Notes: generated by a model from the letters alone, not told the origin. A stretch of DNA of 64,000 bases from Pseudomonadota bacterium (GCA_023419315.1 JAEZYE010000051.1:62001-126000), one strand, 5' to 3'; shown: positions 34,497 to 43,275, counted from the stretch's first letter. Numbers and translations are program-made.

Positions 34497-35098
34497 GCCG
34501 AGGGCTCCAGCGGTTTCAGCCAGAACGTCAGGGCGTGAGGCACTTCGCCCTGCCCGATTTCATTCCAGTCCAGTTGCATCGTCATGCCCGGCCGGCGTTC
34601 GTAGCCCCGCTTGCGCCAGAACGTATCGTTGCCGCGATGATCGGCGGGCCGCCGCGCGTCGTTCTGCGCGCGATCCACCGCGCAGAACGCAGTCCATCGG
34701 TAGGTTCCGAACGACCGTGCATGCGCCTCGCGGTGATCGAAGAACGCATGGCCGATCCCGCGCCCGCGATACGCCGGCAGCAGCACGGATTCGCCGAAAT
34801 AGAACACCTCGGCCGGATCAATCGCCGTTTGCAGGAACGGTGCGCGGAAGGCCTCGCTGTCATCGAGCAGTGGCAGCGCCGTCGAGGCACCGACGACGCG
34901 CCCCCCGTCCATCGCCAGTACGAACAGGCTGCGCGGCGAGGCTGCATAGGCGGCGAGATAGTCGCGTTCGTAGGCGTCATCGCCCTCGTACAGATACGGC
35001 CAGTCGCGGAACACGTTTACGCGCAGACGCGCCACGTCGTCCAGCCACGGCTGTATTTCGGGGCCGCGGAACAGGCCGAGGGTGTGCGCAGTGTCCAT
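34493..35098 (-). CDS. GNAT-family N-acetyltransferase
   Basis: 201 residues. The acetyl-CoA binding motif A is in LLPAYRGRGIGHAFFDHREAH, preceded by VVGASTALPLLDD and followed by FWRKRGYE, a typical GNAT end. The acceptor is unknown. Coupled by ATGA overlap to the nitrilase-family gene downstream. Start chosen at ATG 35098 (MDTAHTLGLF), which lies in a short gap after the 100-residue membrane protein gene; longer in-frame starts run across that gene on the same strand and are not credible. Confidence 0.84.
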   Translation of the reverse strand: MDTAHTLGLFRGPEIQPWLDDVARLRVNVFRDWPYLYEGDDAYERDYLAAYAASPRSLFVLAMDGGRVVGASTALPLLDDSEAFRAPFLQTAIDPAEVFYFGESVLLPAYRGRGIGHAFFDHREAHARSFGTYRWTAFCAVDRAQNDARRPADHRGNDTFWRKRGYERRPGMTMQLDWNEIGQGEVPHALTFWLKPLEPSA

Positions 35099-35136
35099 CC
35101 CCGCAACTCTACCGCAGGCCATCGGCCCGTCGCTGC

Positions 35137-35439
35137 TCAGTGCGTTTCCGCCGTGCGCTTTGCCCGCGCGAAGAGCGCCACCAGTACGCCCGCGACCACG
35201 GCAGCGACCGTCATGGCAAACCAGCCATAGACGAACAGCATGAGGCCGAGCGCACCCGCGGGCCCTTCGTTGTAGCCCGGCTGCGCGGCCGCGTGCAGAT
35301 GCTGCATCCACAACAGCGCACAGGCGCCCTGCGCGAGCACCTGCACGCCACCGTAGGCACGCCACGACACCACGGCGAGGACGATGTGCAGCACGAACAC
35401 CATCGCCGCGAACAGGATGAGCCCCATCAACAGTTCCAT
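35137..35439 (-). CDS. Small membrane protein of unknown function, last gene of cre operon
   Basis: 100 residues with two long hydrophobic segments (LLMGLILFAAMVFVLHIVLAVV and GALGLMLFVYGWFAMTVAAVVAG in part) separated by a polar loop, and a basic C-terminus (FARAKRTAETH). I do not recognise the family. It starts 13 nt inside the preceding gene (overlapping stop at 35427), with AAGGAA upstream, so it is probably co-translated with it and co-transcribed with creD. Predicted inner-membrane location. It may belong to the Cre regulon by position only. Confidence 0.6.
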   Translation of the reverse strand: MELLMGLILFAAMVFVLHIVLAVVSWRAYGGVQVLAQGACALLWMQHLHAAAQPGYNEGPAGALGLMLFVYGWFAMTVAAVVAGVLVALFARAKRTAETH

Positions 35440-35855
35440 GCCATGTTCCTTTCCCGCGTTGCATGCGGATGATCGTTCCAGCGATAGATGAGCAGGCGCT
35501 GCGACGGCAGCAGCCAGATCACCGCGCGTCCATCCTGCGAACGGGAGCGGTAGATCGGTTCCGTTCCCGTCGCCAGGCGTTCCCAGTCCGCGTAGCTGAG
35601 CCGCGCCGCGCGCGGACCCAGCCCTTGGCGTGCGTGGTGCGCCTGCGCCAGGCACGGCCACGGATCCCGCAACAACGCCTGTGCGGTGGCTTCTTCCAGC
35701 CGGAAGCGGAGGCTGCCGTGCGGCACGTGCCGCAACGGCAGCATCCAGCGGGCCAATCCTGCTTCGTCCCGCGGTGCATCCATCAGCGCACAGGTGTGCA
35801 AGGCTTCCGGAAGCACCCGGCTGGCACGGCGATGCAGGCAGGACATGTCCAGCAT
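35427..35855 (-). CDS. Hypothetical protein between creD and a small membrane protein
   Basis: 142 residues from ATG 35855, which lies 8 nt after the creD stop; ATG 35915 upstream would overlap creD. The product is soluble-looking and rich in Arg, Leu and Trp (HVPHGSLRFRLEEATAQALL, RLSYADWERLATGTEPIYR, AVIWLLPSQRLLIYRWND). No family recognised. The tight spacing with creD and 13-nt overlap with the next gene argue that it is a real operon member. Codon composition is like its neighbours. Confidence 0.6.
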   Translation of the reverse strand: MLDMSCLHRRASRVLPEALHTCALMDAPRDEAGLARWMLPLRHVPHGSLRFRLEEATAQALLRDPWPCLAQAHHARQGLGPRAARLSYADWERLATGTEPIYRSRSQDGRAVIWLLPSQRLLIYRWNDHPHATRERNMAWNC

Positions 35856-35863
35856 CGCGCGCC

Positions 35864-37243
35864 TCACTGCACCGGGTTGCCCAGGTCGTACCAGTCCACC
35901 TTGCGCGTCAGCCACATGATGGCGGCGAGGATGCCGAACAGCAGCAGCGACCCCATCAGCAACGCATTGGCTTCGGACAGCAGCAGCGCGAACAGCACGC
36001 CGTACAGCGCAGTCAGCATGGATGCGAAACCGGCCGCCCGCCAGACGCTCTTGAGCACGCCGCTGAGGTAGAAGAACTGCAGCCCGATGCAGGCGGTCGC
36101 CGACAGTGCATATGCCTTCCAGAAGGCGATGTGCTCGGACAGGCTCAGCAGCAACAGGAAGAAAATCGCCAGCGCGAGGCCGACCAGCAGGTATTGCAAC
36201 GGATGGATCGGCAGACGCTTGATCAGTTCGAACAGGGCGAAGCCGACGAAGGTCAGCACCACGAACAGCACACCGTACTTGGTCGCGCGATCCGTCTGCG
36301 TATAGACGTCCACGGTATCGACCAGGTGCACGTCGAGACTGTCGATGCCGGTGAGCGATACGCCTTCCATGTTGTCGCCCTGCCCTTCGCGGCGGTTGGA
36401 CAGCGGCACGCGGCCGGTCAGCTTGCCGTCGCCCTTGTACAGCTGCGACTGGGTGTCGTTGGCCAGCGCCGAGATCTCCCAGCTGGCGCGGAAACCCGTG
36501 TCGGTGACCTCACGATGGTTCGGCGAGAAGCGTCCTCCGAACAGCGGGTGCGGCCACGCCGAATGCAGATCGATGCGGTTGCTGTCGGCCACCGGGCTGA
36601 TGCCCAGCGACTCGGTGCCGGTGACCACGAGATCCATCTGCACGATGCTCGCCGGCAGCGATGCACCCGGTTGGCCGATGACCGCATGGATGCCACTCAT
36701 GCGCTCGGACATCGCCGATGTGCCCGCGGCGAAGCGCAGCGTGCGGCCGTCCACGCTCAGGCGCGGCGTACCCACCAGACCGCGCACGTCGCTCAATCCC
36801 ATGACCAGCACGGGCGTGCCGTACAGACGCGTGTTTCCCGGCTCCAGCGGCATCGGATCGAACTCGGCGCTGATCTTTCCGGACCAGTCGTACGTGCGCA
36901 CTTCATACAGGCCGATGCGGCGCAGGTTCGGCTTCAGTCCACCGCCCACCTTCATCGTGCGGGGCGTCTGCAACAGATAGCCGCGCACGGTCTCCTGCCG
37001 GATCTCGGATTCGCCTTCGGCATTGCGCTGGGTGGTGCTGCGCACTTCCTCCCACGGCACCACGCGCAGCGGCCCGATGATCTGCTGCGCGCCGGCCGTG
37101 CTCTGCGCGATGCGGTCGATCGCCTGCGACTGGTAACGCTCGCGGTCACTGATCAGGCCGCGCACCATCAACAACGGAATCATCAGCAGCAAGACCAGCC
37201 CGCCGACGGTGAGGAAACGCAACAGCAATCGCCATGACTTCAT
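35864..37243 (-). CDS. creD: Inner-membrane protein CreD
   Basis: 459 residues: one N-terminal helix (LLRFLTVGGLVLLLMIPLL), a large periplasmic domain (about 40-320), and a cluster of about five C-terminal helices (ATKYGVLFVVLTFVGFALFE onward). This is the CreD family, the main output of CreBC in enterobacteria, Aeromonas and Stenotrophomonas, linked to envelope integrity and beta-lactam and colicin responses. ATG 37243 follows GAAGAAG. A cre box lies 75 nt upstream (37318-37333). Transcription probably continues into two small unknown genes. Confidence 0.9.
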   Translation of the reverse strand: MKSWRLLLRFLTVGGLVLLLMIPLLMVRGLISDRERYQSQAIDRIAQSTAGAQQIIGPLRVVPWEEVRSTTQRNAEGESEIRQETVRGYLLQTPRTMKVGGGLKPNLRRIGLYEVRTYDWSGKISAEFDPMPLEPGNTRLYGTPVLVMGLSDVRGLVGTPRLSVDGRTLRFAAGTSAMSERMSGIHAVIGQPGASLPASIVQMDLVVTGTESLGISPVADSNRIDLHSAWPHPLFGGRFSPNHREVTDTGFRASWEISALANDTQSQLYKGDGKLTGRVPLSNRREGQGDNMEGVSLTGIDSLDVHLVDTVDVYTQTDRATKYGVLFVVLTFVGFALFELIKRLPIHPLQYLLVGLALAIFFLLLLSLSEHIAFWKAYALSATACIGLQFFYLSGVLKSVWRAAGFASMLTALYGVLFALLLSEANALLMGSLLLFGILAAIMWLTRKVDWYDLGNPVQ

Positions 37244-37317
37244 GTCTTCTTCGTCCCGAAGCAGTGGATGACGGGACGCATGCTCGCCGCCGCCGATGGG
37301 GCGACACGGAAGCCTGT

Positions 37318-37333
37318 TTGAAGTCTGCGTGAA
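37318..37333 (-). promoter_or_regulatory. cre box upstream of creD
   Basis: Minus strand reads TTCAC-GCAGAC-TTCAA; the CreB consensus is TTCAC-N6-TTCAC, so one mismatch in the second half-site. It lies in the 106-nt creC-creD gap. Confidence 0.65.
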
Positions 37334-37349
37334 GTGGCCGCCCGGCGGC

Positions 37350-38774
37350 TCAGCGGGCCGGCAGCGGCAGCGCCAGCGTCGCTTCCGCACCGTGCGGCGG
37401 CAGGTTGCGCAGCTCGACTTCACCGCCATGCAGGCGCGCGACTTCGCGCACGAACGGCAACCCGAGCCCCGAACTGCGCGCGCCGCCGTCCGGGCGCGGC
37501 AGCGAATAGAAGCGCTCGAAGAGGCGCGGCAGCGCGTAGTCGGGAATGCCGGGACCGTGATCGCGCACGCGAATCAGGATGCGGTCCCCGTCGCGCGTGG
37601 CGACCAGCGCGATGGGTGGCTGCGCGGGCGAGAACGCCAGCGCATTGTCCAGCAGGTTGCGCACCGCCTGCCGCAGCAGGAACGGGTCGCCTTCGACGAT
37701 GTCGTCGGTGGCCTGCAGTTCGATGGTGTGATCGGGCGCTCGCGCCAGTGCATCCTCGCGCGCCAGCGACAGCAGCTCGCGCACGGGCACGCGCTCGCGC
37801 TTCTGCAGCCAGCCGTGCTGTTCCACCTCGGCCAGCGCCAGCAGCTTGTCGATGGTTTCGGTGAGCCGCCGTTCCTGCGCACGGATATTGCCGGCAAAAC
37901 GCTGCCGTTCGTGCTCGGGCAGCGGCTCCTGCAACAGTTCGGCCGCGCCGCGAATCGCCGCGAGCGGGCTCTTCATCTCGTGCGTCAGCGATTGCACGTA
38001 CTGCTCGACGTAGGCCTTGCCTTCCAGCTTGCGCCGCATCGCTTCCAGCGCATTGCCCAGATCGCCGATCTCGTCGCGGCGCGGTTTCGGCGGCGGCACC
38101 GGTTCGCCGGCCGCAACCGCCTGCGCATAGCGGTTGAGGCGGCGGATGCCGTGCACCAGCCACCAGGTGATCAGCACGCCAATCAGCGCGGACAGCCCGA
38201 CCAGCCATGCGCCGCGCCGGATGATGCTGCGCTGGCTGGCGGCGATGAAGGGATCGATGGTGTGGTTGGGCTGCGCCACGGTGAGCACGCCGATCAACCG
38301 ATCGCCATCGCGAATCGGCGCGGCTACGTGCATGACCGTGTGTTCGCGATCGCCTGGAGTTTCCGGGCTCGAACGCGCGCCATATTCGCCGCGCAAGGTG
38401 CGGTAGACGTCGTTCCAGCGCGAATTGTCGCGCCCGATGTCGCGCCCCTCGGAGTCGTAGATGACCACGCCCCGCGCGTCGGTGACGCTCACGCGGTAAT
38501 CGATGTGGCGCTTGGGAAAGCGCCAGATGGTCGCATCGAGGTCGCGCTGCTGCGCCTCCGCGAGACGGCGCGCGAATTCGCCGTCGGCGATGCGCCCGGC
38601 CTTCATGTCGTCCGCCGCCATCACCGCCAGGACATTGGCGGTATCGACCAGCGTGGATTCCATCGCCTGACGCACGCCGGGCTTCACTTCGTTGACGAAC
38701 ACGCGCATCACGAAGAACGCCGCCAGCCCGACAATCAGGAAGAACGCGATGAACAGCCGCAGGCCCAGGCGCAT
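37350..38774 (-). CDS. creC: Sensor histidine kinase CreC
   Basis: 474 residues. Transmembrane helix 1 at about 6-24, a periplasmic sensor (CreC-like; MESTLVDTANVLAVMAADD), helix 2 at about 185-205, a HAMP domain (HGIRRLNRYAQAVAAGE), the HisKA His in QSLTHEMKSPLAAIRGAAELL (in part), and HATPase motifs NLLDNALAFS, DHGPGIP and SSGLGLPFVREVA. The ligand is unknown; in E. coli it responds to growth state and in others to penicillin-binding-protein inhibition. It follows creB by 15 nt. Confidence 0.93.
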   Translation of the reverse strand: MRLGLRLFIAFFLIVGLAAFFVMRVFVNEVKPGVRQAMESTLVDTANVLAVMAADDMKAGRIADGEFARRLAEAQQRDLDATIWRFPKRHIDYRVSVTDARGVVIYDSEGRDIGRDNSRWNDVYRTLRGEYGARSSPETPGDREHTVMHVAAPIRDGDRLIGVLTVAQPNHTIDPFIAASQRSIIRRGAWLVGLSALIGVLITWWLVHGIRRLNRYAQAVAAGEPVPPPKPRRDEIGDLGNALEAMRRKLEGKAYVEQYVQSLTHEMKSPLAAIRGAAELLQEPLPEHERQRFAGNIRAQERRLTETIDKLLALAEVEQHGWLQKRERVPVRELLSLAREDALARAPDHTIELQATDDIVEGDPFLLRQAVRNLLDNALAFSPAQPPIALVATRDGDRILIRVRDHGPGIPDYALPRLFERFYSLPRPDGGARSSGLGLPFVREVARLHGGEVELRNLPPHGAEATLALPLPAR

Positions 38775-38789
38775 CGGATCAGTCCGGTG

Positions 38790-39500
38790 TCAGTGCGGCG
38801 GGTCGAGTTCGATCGCGTACCCCAGTCCGCGATGCGTGCGGATGGGGTCCGGATCCGCACCGGCCGCGCGCAGCTTGCCGCGCAGGGTCTTGATATGCGT
38901 GTCCACGGTGCGGTCCATGCTCTCGGCATCGCTGTCCCAGCCGCGCTCCATCAGCTGGCTGCGGTTGAGGATCGCGCCGGGACGCTGCAGCAGCGCCGCC
39001 AGCAGCGCATGTTCGTAACGCGTCAGATCGAGCGTCTGATCGCGATAGCGGATGCGGTGACCGTCGCGGTCCAGCGCGAAATCGCCGTGGCGGATCCAGC
39101 CCTCATCCACCGCGGTTTCCGTCTGCGCGCGCACGCGGCGCAGGCGGGCGCGCACGCGTGCGACCAGTTCGCGCGGCGAAAACGGCTTGGCGATGTAGTC
39201 GTCCGCGCCGAGTTCCAGGCCCAGCACGCGATCGATTTCGTCATTGCGCGCGGTCAAGAAGATCACCGGCACGTCGCTGAAGGCACGCAGTTGCCGGCAC
39301 ACGTCGAAGCCGTTGCCATCCGGCAGCCCGACATCCAGCACCACCACGTCGATGCCGCCGGCCCGCACGCGCGGAGCCACTTCGCGCGCCAGCAGGCAGT
39401 GCTCCGCCGCGAATCCCTCGCTGCGCAATGCATAGAGAACGGTATCGGCGATGGCCGCTTCGTCTTCGGCAATCAGGATGGTGGTGGTCGCGTTCGGCAT
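38790..39500 (-). CDS. creB: Response regulator CreB
   Basis: 236 residues, OmpR family. The receiver has the acidic cluster IAEDEAA and phospho-acceptor D56 in VVVLDVGLPDG; the winged helix (about 135-230) has RTVDTHIKTLRGKLR and THRGLGYAIELD. CreB binds tandem TTCAC sites, one of which is present before creD. I used ATG 39500 (MPNATTTILIAED); ATGs at 39524 and 39512 are alternatives. Divergent from rlmJ with only 47 nt between starts, so the promoters overlap. Confidence 0.92.
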   Translation of the reverse strand: MPNATTTILIAEDEAAIADTVLYALRSEGFAAEHCLLAREVAPRVRAGGIDVVVLDVGLPDGNGFDVCRQLRAFSDVPVIFLTARNDEIDRVLGLELGADDYIAKPFSPRELVARVRARLRRVRAQTETAVDEGWIRHGDFALDRDGHRIRYRDQTLDLTRYEHALLAALLQRPGAILNRSQLMERGWDSDAESMDRTVDTHIKTLRGKLRAAGADPDPIRTHRGLGYAIELDPPH

Positions 39501-39547
39501 GGCGGCAAGCATAGTCGCAGCCATCGGCCGGGGCTATGCTGCGGGCC

Positions 39548-40402
39548 ATGAACTACCGCCACGCCTTCCACGCCGGCAACCACGCCGACGTCCTCAAGCA
39601 CATCGTCCTGCTGGCCCTGCTGGAAGCACTGAAGCGGAAGGAGACACCCCTCTTCGTGCTGGACACGCACGCCGGGCGCGGCCGCTACCTGCTGGCCAGC
39701 GAGGAAAGCCGCAAGACCGCCGAGGCCGATGCCGGCGTATTCCGGCTGTTCGATTCGCCGAAGCTTCCCGCCGTGATCGAGGCCTACCTGCGCGCCGTGC
39801 AGGCGGACAACCCGGTCGGTGCGCTGCTCGCCTATCCGGGCTCGCCCTTGCTCGCCGCACAGGCGATGCGGTCGGAGGATCGGCTCGCGGCCTGCGAACT
39901 GCAGCCGGAAGAAGCGGCCGAACTGAAGGCGCTGTTCGCCCACGATGATCGCGTCGCCGTGCACGCCCGTGATGGCTATGCGGCGATGCGCGCGCTGTTG
40001 CCGCCGCGCATCGGCGAGACGCGATTCGCGCGCGGACTGGTGTTGATCGATCCGCCCTACGAAGCGCAGGACGCCGAATATCCGCGCATCGTCGACGCAT
40101 TGCGCGAGGGGCTGGCACGCTGGCCCACGGGCCAGTACGCAGTGTGGTACCCGATCAAGCAGCGTCGCAGCCTGCAACCGTTCTTCCGCAGGATCGCCGC
40201 CCTGCCGATCAAGTCCGCGCTGGTGGCCGAGTTGCAGATTCGTCCGGATGACTCCCCGCTGCGGCTCAACGGCAGCGGCATGCTGCTGCTGAATCCGCCG
40301 TACCAGTTCGAGCAGGTGCTGGCGCCGGCGCTGCCCGCGTTGCAGAAGACGCTCGGCGAAAACGGTGCGACGACGCGGCTGGAGTGGCTCAAGCCGGCGT
40401 AA
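39548..40402 (+). CDS. rlmJ: 23S rRNA (adenine-2030-N6)-methyltransferase RlmJ
   Basis: 284 residues. The family signature MNYRHAFHAGNHADVLKH opens the protein, an SAM-binding region follows (PLFVLDTHAGRGRYLL), and the catalytic motif LIDPPYE is in the second half. It modifies A2030 of 23S rRNA before ribosome assembly. Length is close to E. coli RlmJ (280). The ATG at 39548 gives the conserved N-terminus; an in-frame ATG at 39536 adds four residues. In E. coli the enzyme has also been linked to use of extracellular DNA as nutrient. Confidence 0.94.
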   Translation: MNYRHAFHAGNHADVLKHIVLLALLEALKRKETPLFVLDTHAGRGRYLLASEESRKTAEADAGVFRLFDSPKLPAVIEAYLRAVQADNPVGALLAYPGSPLLAAQAMRSEDRLAACELQPEEAAELKALFAHDDRVAVHARDGYAAMRALLPPRIGETRFARGLVLIDPPYEAQDAEYPRIVDALREGLARWPTGQYAVWYPIKQRRSLQPFFRRIAALPIKSALVAELQIRPDDSPLRLNGSGMLLLNPPYQFEQVLAPALPALQKTLGENGATTRLEWLKPA

Positions 40403-40540
40403 GGCCCGCCGCGTCGATGCAACACAGACGACACTGAACGGCCGCCGTCGGCCGGCTGTCCGAGCTTTATCAGAATCCTCCGATGGTTTGGTCGTGCCGC
40501 GCTCTCCAGAATTCCGGGCCCTACAAGGTTCGGACTTCTG

Positions 40541-41191
40541 ATGAATCCGCAGCAGTTCCCTTTCGGTCCCGTGCCGACCCAGCGTGTCTCCATCCGCCGC
40601 CGATTCGGTCGCCGGGTCGATATCGCGTTCGGCTATTACGTGCTCGCCACCAAGACCCGCATGGGACGTTTCCACAAGGGACAGACGTATCCGCTGTCCG
40701 ACGGCTCGCAACTCGAAGTGCAGCGTTCGTCGCCGTTGTTGCATGGCGGCTGGACGGTGCGCCTGAACGGTCGCAGCCTGCCCGGTTCAGTCGGCACGCA
40801 CGCACATGCGCGCGTCATCGGCCGGCGCGTCGGCCTGCTGCTCGCCGTACTGGCGATGGTCCATTGGCTGGCGTGGCTGGGCGTGTCGGGTCTGTGCGCG
40901 GATTCCTGGATCGCGACGAATCCGCCGGTGCACTGGCTGGCCGCGCTTCCGGGCCCGGTGCTCGCGCTGCTCGGTGCGATGGTGTTCGTCCGCAGTCATC
41001 CGATCGCACTGGCCATGGCCTTCGGCCTGCTGCTCGCCGACGGTATCGCCAGTTGGATTCCACTGCCGCGCAATCCCGAGGATCCGCTGCTGATCGCCCA
41101 CGCCTCGATTCGGCTGCTCTGCCTGATCTCGCTGGCCCTGGGCTGGTGCGCCATCCAGCGCGCGCAGGACGATGTCATGGCCCACGCGTGA
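40541..41191 (+). CDS. Hypothetical membrane protein
   Basis: 216 residues. The first 90 are soluble and basic (VSIRRRFGRRVDIAFGYYVLATKTRMGRF in part) and may form a small beta domain, with SDGSQLEVQRSSPLLHGGWTVRLNG. Then come four hydrophobic segments (VGLLLAVLAMVHWLAWLGV, LPGPVLALLGAMVF, IALAMAFGLLLADGIASW, IRLLCLISLALGWC). I do not recognise a family. It stands alone between rlmJ and the YjbR-like gene. No strong RBS; GGTTCGGA-like purines lie upstream. Confidence 0.6.
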   Translation: MNPQQFPFGPVPTQRVSIRRRFGRRVDIAFGYYVLATKTRMGRFHKGQTYPLSDGSQLEVQRSSPLLHGGWTVRLNGRSLPGSVGTHAHARVIGRRVGLLLAVLAMVHWLAWLGVSGLCADSWIATNPPVHWLAALPGPVLALLGAMVFVRSHPIALAMAFGLLLADGIASWIPLPRNPEDPLLIAHASIRLLCLISLALGWCAIQRAQDDVMAHA

Positions 41192-41248
41192 GCGGGCGGA
41201 TGACGGCGGTATCGCGCGGCAGCGCGAGCCCGCGTCATCGCCCCGGCG

Positions 41249-41617
41249 TCATTGGCCGAAGCCGAGTTCGCGCTGCGTCTTCTTCGGCAACTTCGCCGCA
41301 ATCAGTTCGTACGACGTCCGCAGCAGCGCCTTGAGTTCCTCGCGCGGCGCATCGCCCGGACGATCGATCTTCACCCAGTGCGCGCGCGCCAGATACGGCG
41401 CGGGCTGGAAACCGGGACGATCGGTGAACTCCAGGAAACGTTCTTCCCCAGCCTTGAAGCTCAGGCTGCCCTTGCCCTCGCCGTCCAGGCAGTAGACGCA
41501 GAACATCTTGCCGGCGATGAGGAAACACAGGTCGGCGCCCCACTTCACGTCGGTGGTCACCCCCGGCCAGGGCTCCAGCCAGGTACGGAGATCGCGTTCG
41601 CTCACCGCCTTCGCCAT
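41249..41617 (-). CDS. MmcQ/YjbR-family DNA-binding-fold protein
   Basis: 122 residues with the CyaY/YjbR alpha-beta fold: EPWPGVTTDVKWGADLCFLIAGKMFCVY, and WVKIDRPGDAPREELKALLRTSYELIAAKLPKKTQREL (each shown only in part in the family signature sense). Members are widespread in bacteria; E. coli YjbR binds DNA weakly and no enzymatic role is established. It starts 8 nt upstream of the cation diffusion facilitator stop, on the same strand and downstream of that gene, so the two are probably one transcript. Confidence 0.82.
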   Translation of the reverse strand: MAKAVSERDLRTWLEPWPGVTTDVKWGADLCFLIAGKMFCVYCLDGEGKGSLSFKAGEERFLEFTDRPGFQPAPYLARAHWVKIDRPGDAPREELKALLRTSYELIAAKLPKKTQRELGFGQ

Positions 41618-41624
41618 GTCCGGC

Positions 41625-42542
41625 TCAGCGCAGTTCTTTCGGCAGATCCGGTTCGAAGAACGTCCAGCGCACGGCCGGGTAAGCCGCCTTCAGTTCGTCC
41701 TCGACGCGATTGACGTCATCCAGCAGCGCACGCACGTCACCGCTCTCGCGCATCTGCGCCTGCACCGACACCACGACGTCGTTGCCCTGCTGCAGCGTGA
41801 TGACATGGATCAGCTTCAACACTTCCGGGCGTGCTTTCAGCCAGTCGACCAGTTGTTTTTCCAGTTCCGGATCCACGCTCTGGCCGATCAGCATGGCCTT
41901 GACCTCGATCGCCACGAGCACCGCGATCACGATCAGCAGCAGGCCGATCATCACGGTGCCGATCGCATCCCACAGCGGGTTGCCGGTGAAGACCGACAGC
42001 AATACCGCCGCCAGCGCGAACACCAGGCCGAGCAGCGCGGCCAGATCCTCGCCGAAGATCACCACCAGTTCGGCCTGGCGGCTTTCGCGGAACCAGCGCC
42101 AGATCGAGCGCGAGCCGCGCGACTTGTTCACTTCCTGCATGCAGGCCCGCATGGACACGGCTTCGGCGATGATCGCGAACACCAGCACGCCGGCGGCCCA
42201 CCACCATTGCTTCAGCGGCTCCGGGTGCTGCAGCTTGTGGACGCCTTCGTACACCGAGAACATGCCGCCGATGCTGAAGAGCATCACCGCGACCAGGAAC
42301 GACCAGAAATAGATCGCACGCCCGTAGCCGAGCGGGTATTCCGCCGAAGCCGGCCGGTTCGCCTGCCGCAACCCGAGCAGGAGCAGCATCTGGTTGCCGC
42401 AGTCCGCCAGCGAGTGCACCGTTTCGGCCAGCATCGCGCCCGAACCGGTGACGAACGCAGCCACGCCCTTGGCAACCGCGATGGCGAAATTCGCCCCCAG
42501 CGCAAACAGGATTGCACGCGTAGAATCGCCACCACCTGCCAT
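41625..42542 (-). CDS. Cation diffusion facilitator family transporter
   Basis: 305 residues with six predicted transmembrane helices and a cytoplasmic C-terminal domain (about 215-305). The helix II metal-site region is AETVHSLADCGNQ with the His-x3-Asp pattern, and helix V has a second acidic site around GEDLAALLGLV; the C-terminal domain opens IEVKAMLIGQSVDPE. It resembles the ZnT9-like branch. It probably exports Zn2+ or another divalent cation in exchange for protons. A GCTAGACTGC element lies about 30 nt upstream. Co-transcribed with the YjbR-like gene. Confidence 0.87.
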   Translation of the reverse strand: MAGGGDSTRAILFALGANFAIAVAKGVAAFVTGSGAMLAETVHSLADCGNQMLLLLGLRQANRPASAEYPLGYGRAIYFWSFLVAVMLFSIGGMFSVYEGVHKLQHPEPLKQWWWAAGVLVFAIIAEAVSMRACMQEVNKSRGSRSIWRWFRESRQAELVVIFGEDLAALLGLVFALAAVLLSVFTGNPLWDAIGTVMIGLLLIVIAVLVAIEVKAMLIGQSVDPELEKQLVDWLKARPEVLKLIHVITLQQGNDVVVSVQAQMRESGDVRALLDDVNRVEDELKAAYPAVRWTFFEPDLPKELR

Positions 42543-42570
42543 CGGACATCCCTGCGATAGAAAGAGGCGG

Positions 42571-42580
42571 GCAGTCTAGC
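42571..42580 (-). promoter_or_regulatory. GCTAGACTGC element upstream of CDF transporter
   Basis: Minus-strand TAGACT (42573-42578), about 30 nt before the start; possible -10. Confidence 0.4.
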
Positions 42581-42667
42581 AACGGTTGAAGGGCACTGGA
42601 GACAGGGACGCCTCATCCGTCACCCTAGAGCATCCGTTCACCGCCGACATGGGACCATCCCGCCGTT

Positions 42668-43225
42668 ATGACCGCGCCGAAACGACTCCCTCCCTGGCAT
42701 GAACATTTCCGCCTGCCGAGCGGACGCGAACTGCTGATCCGCCCGATCCGCCCGGAAGACGCCGGCCCCATCCGCGGCGCCTTCACGCTGCTGGGTCCGG
42801 AAGAGATCCGCCAACGTTTCCTGTACGCCCTGCGCGAGCTCACGCCGGAAATGGCGCAGCGCCTGAGCCAGCCGGATCCGCAGACCGAGTTCGCCCTGGT
42901 CGCCGCCGAAACGCTGCCGCCGGGTGAAGCCCTGGTCGGCGCGGTGGCGCGGGCGTCGATTGTGTCGCGCACGCGCGAAGCCGAGTTCGCCATCCTCGTC
43001 AGCCATTTCATCGCCGGCCAGGGGCTGGGTCGCCACCTGATGCGCCGGCTGGTGAAATGGGCGCGTTCGAAGAAGCTCGAACGCCTTTACGGCGACGTCC
43101 TCGACAGCAACATTCCCATGCTGCAACTGGCGCAATCGCTGGGTTTCCGGCAGGTGCGCCAGCAGGACGCCGCCCCCGGGCTGGTGCGGGTCGAACTGGA
43201 TCTCGCCCCGTCCGTCGAGGAATGA
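42668..43225 (+). CDS. GNAT acetyltransferase (PatZ C-terminal-domain type)
   Basis: 185 residues. The N-terminus LPSGRELLIRPIRPEDAGPI and the segment GPEEIRQRFLYALRELTPEM resemble the acetyltransferase module of PatZ/Pat protein acetyltransferases; the acetyl-CoA loop is ILVSHFIAGQGLGRHLM and the end is AQSLGFRQVRQ. The ADP-forming acetyl-CoA synthetase-like part of PatZ is absent, so it is a standalone domain. It may acetylate proteins or small amines. It is divergent from the CDF transporter and precedes mfd, 114 nt apart. Confidence 0.83.
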   Translation: MTAPKRLPPWHEHFRLPSGRELLIRPIRPEDAGPIRGAFTLLGPEEIRQRFLYALRELTPEMAQRLSQPDPQTEFALVAAETLPPGEALVGAVARASIVSRTREAEFAILVSHFIAGQGLGRHLMRRLVKWARSKKLERLYGDVLDSNIPMLQLAQSLGFRQVRQQDAAPGLVRVELDLAPSVEE

Positions 43226-43275
43226 CCCCATCCCTTGCGTGGCCGTCGCCTTGACCAGGACGTCCGCGCCGGGAC

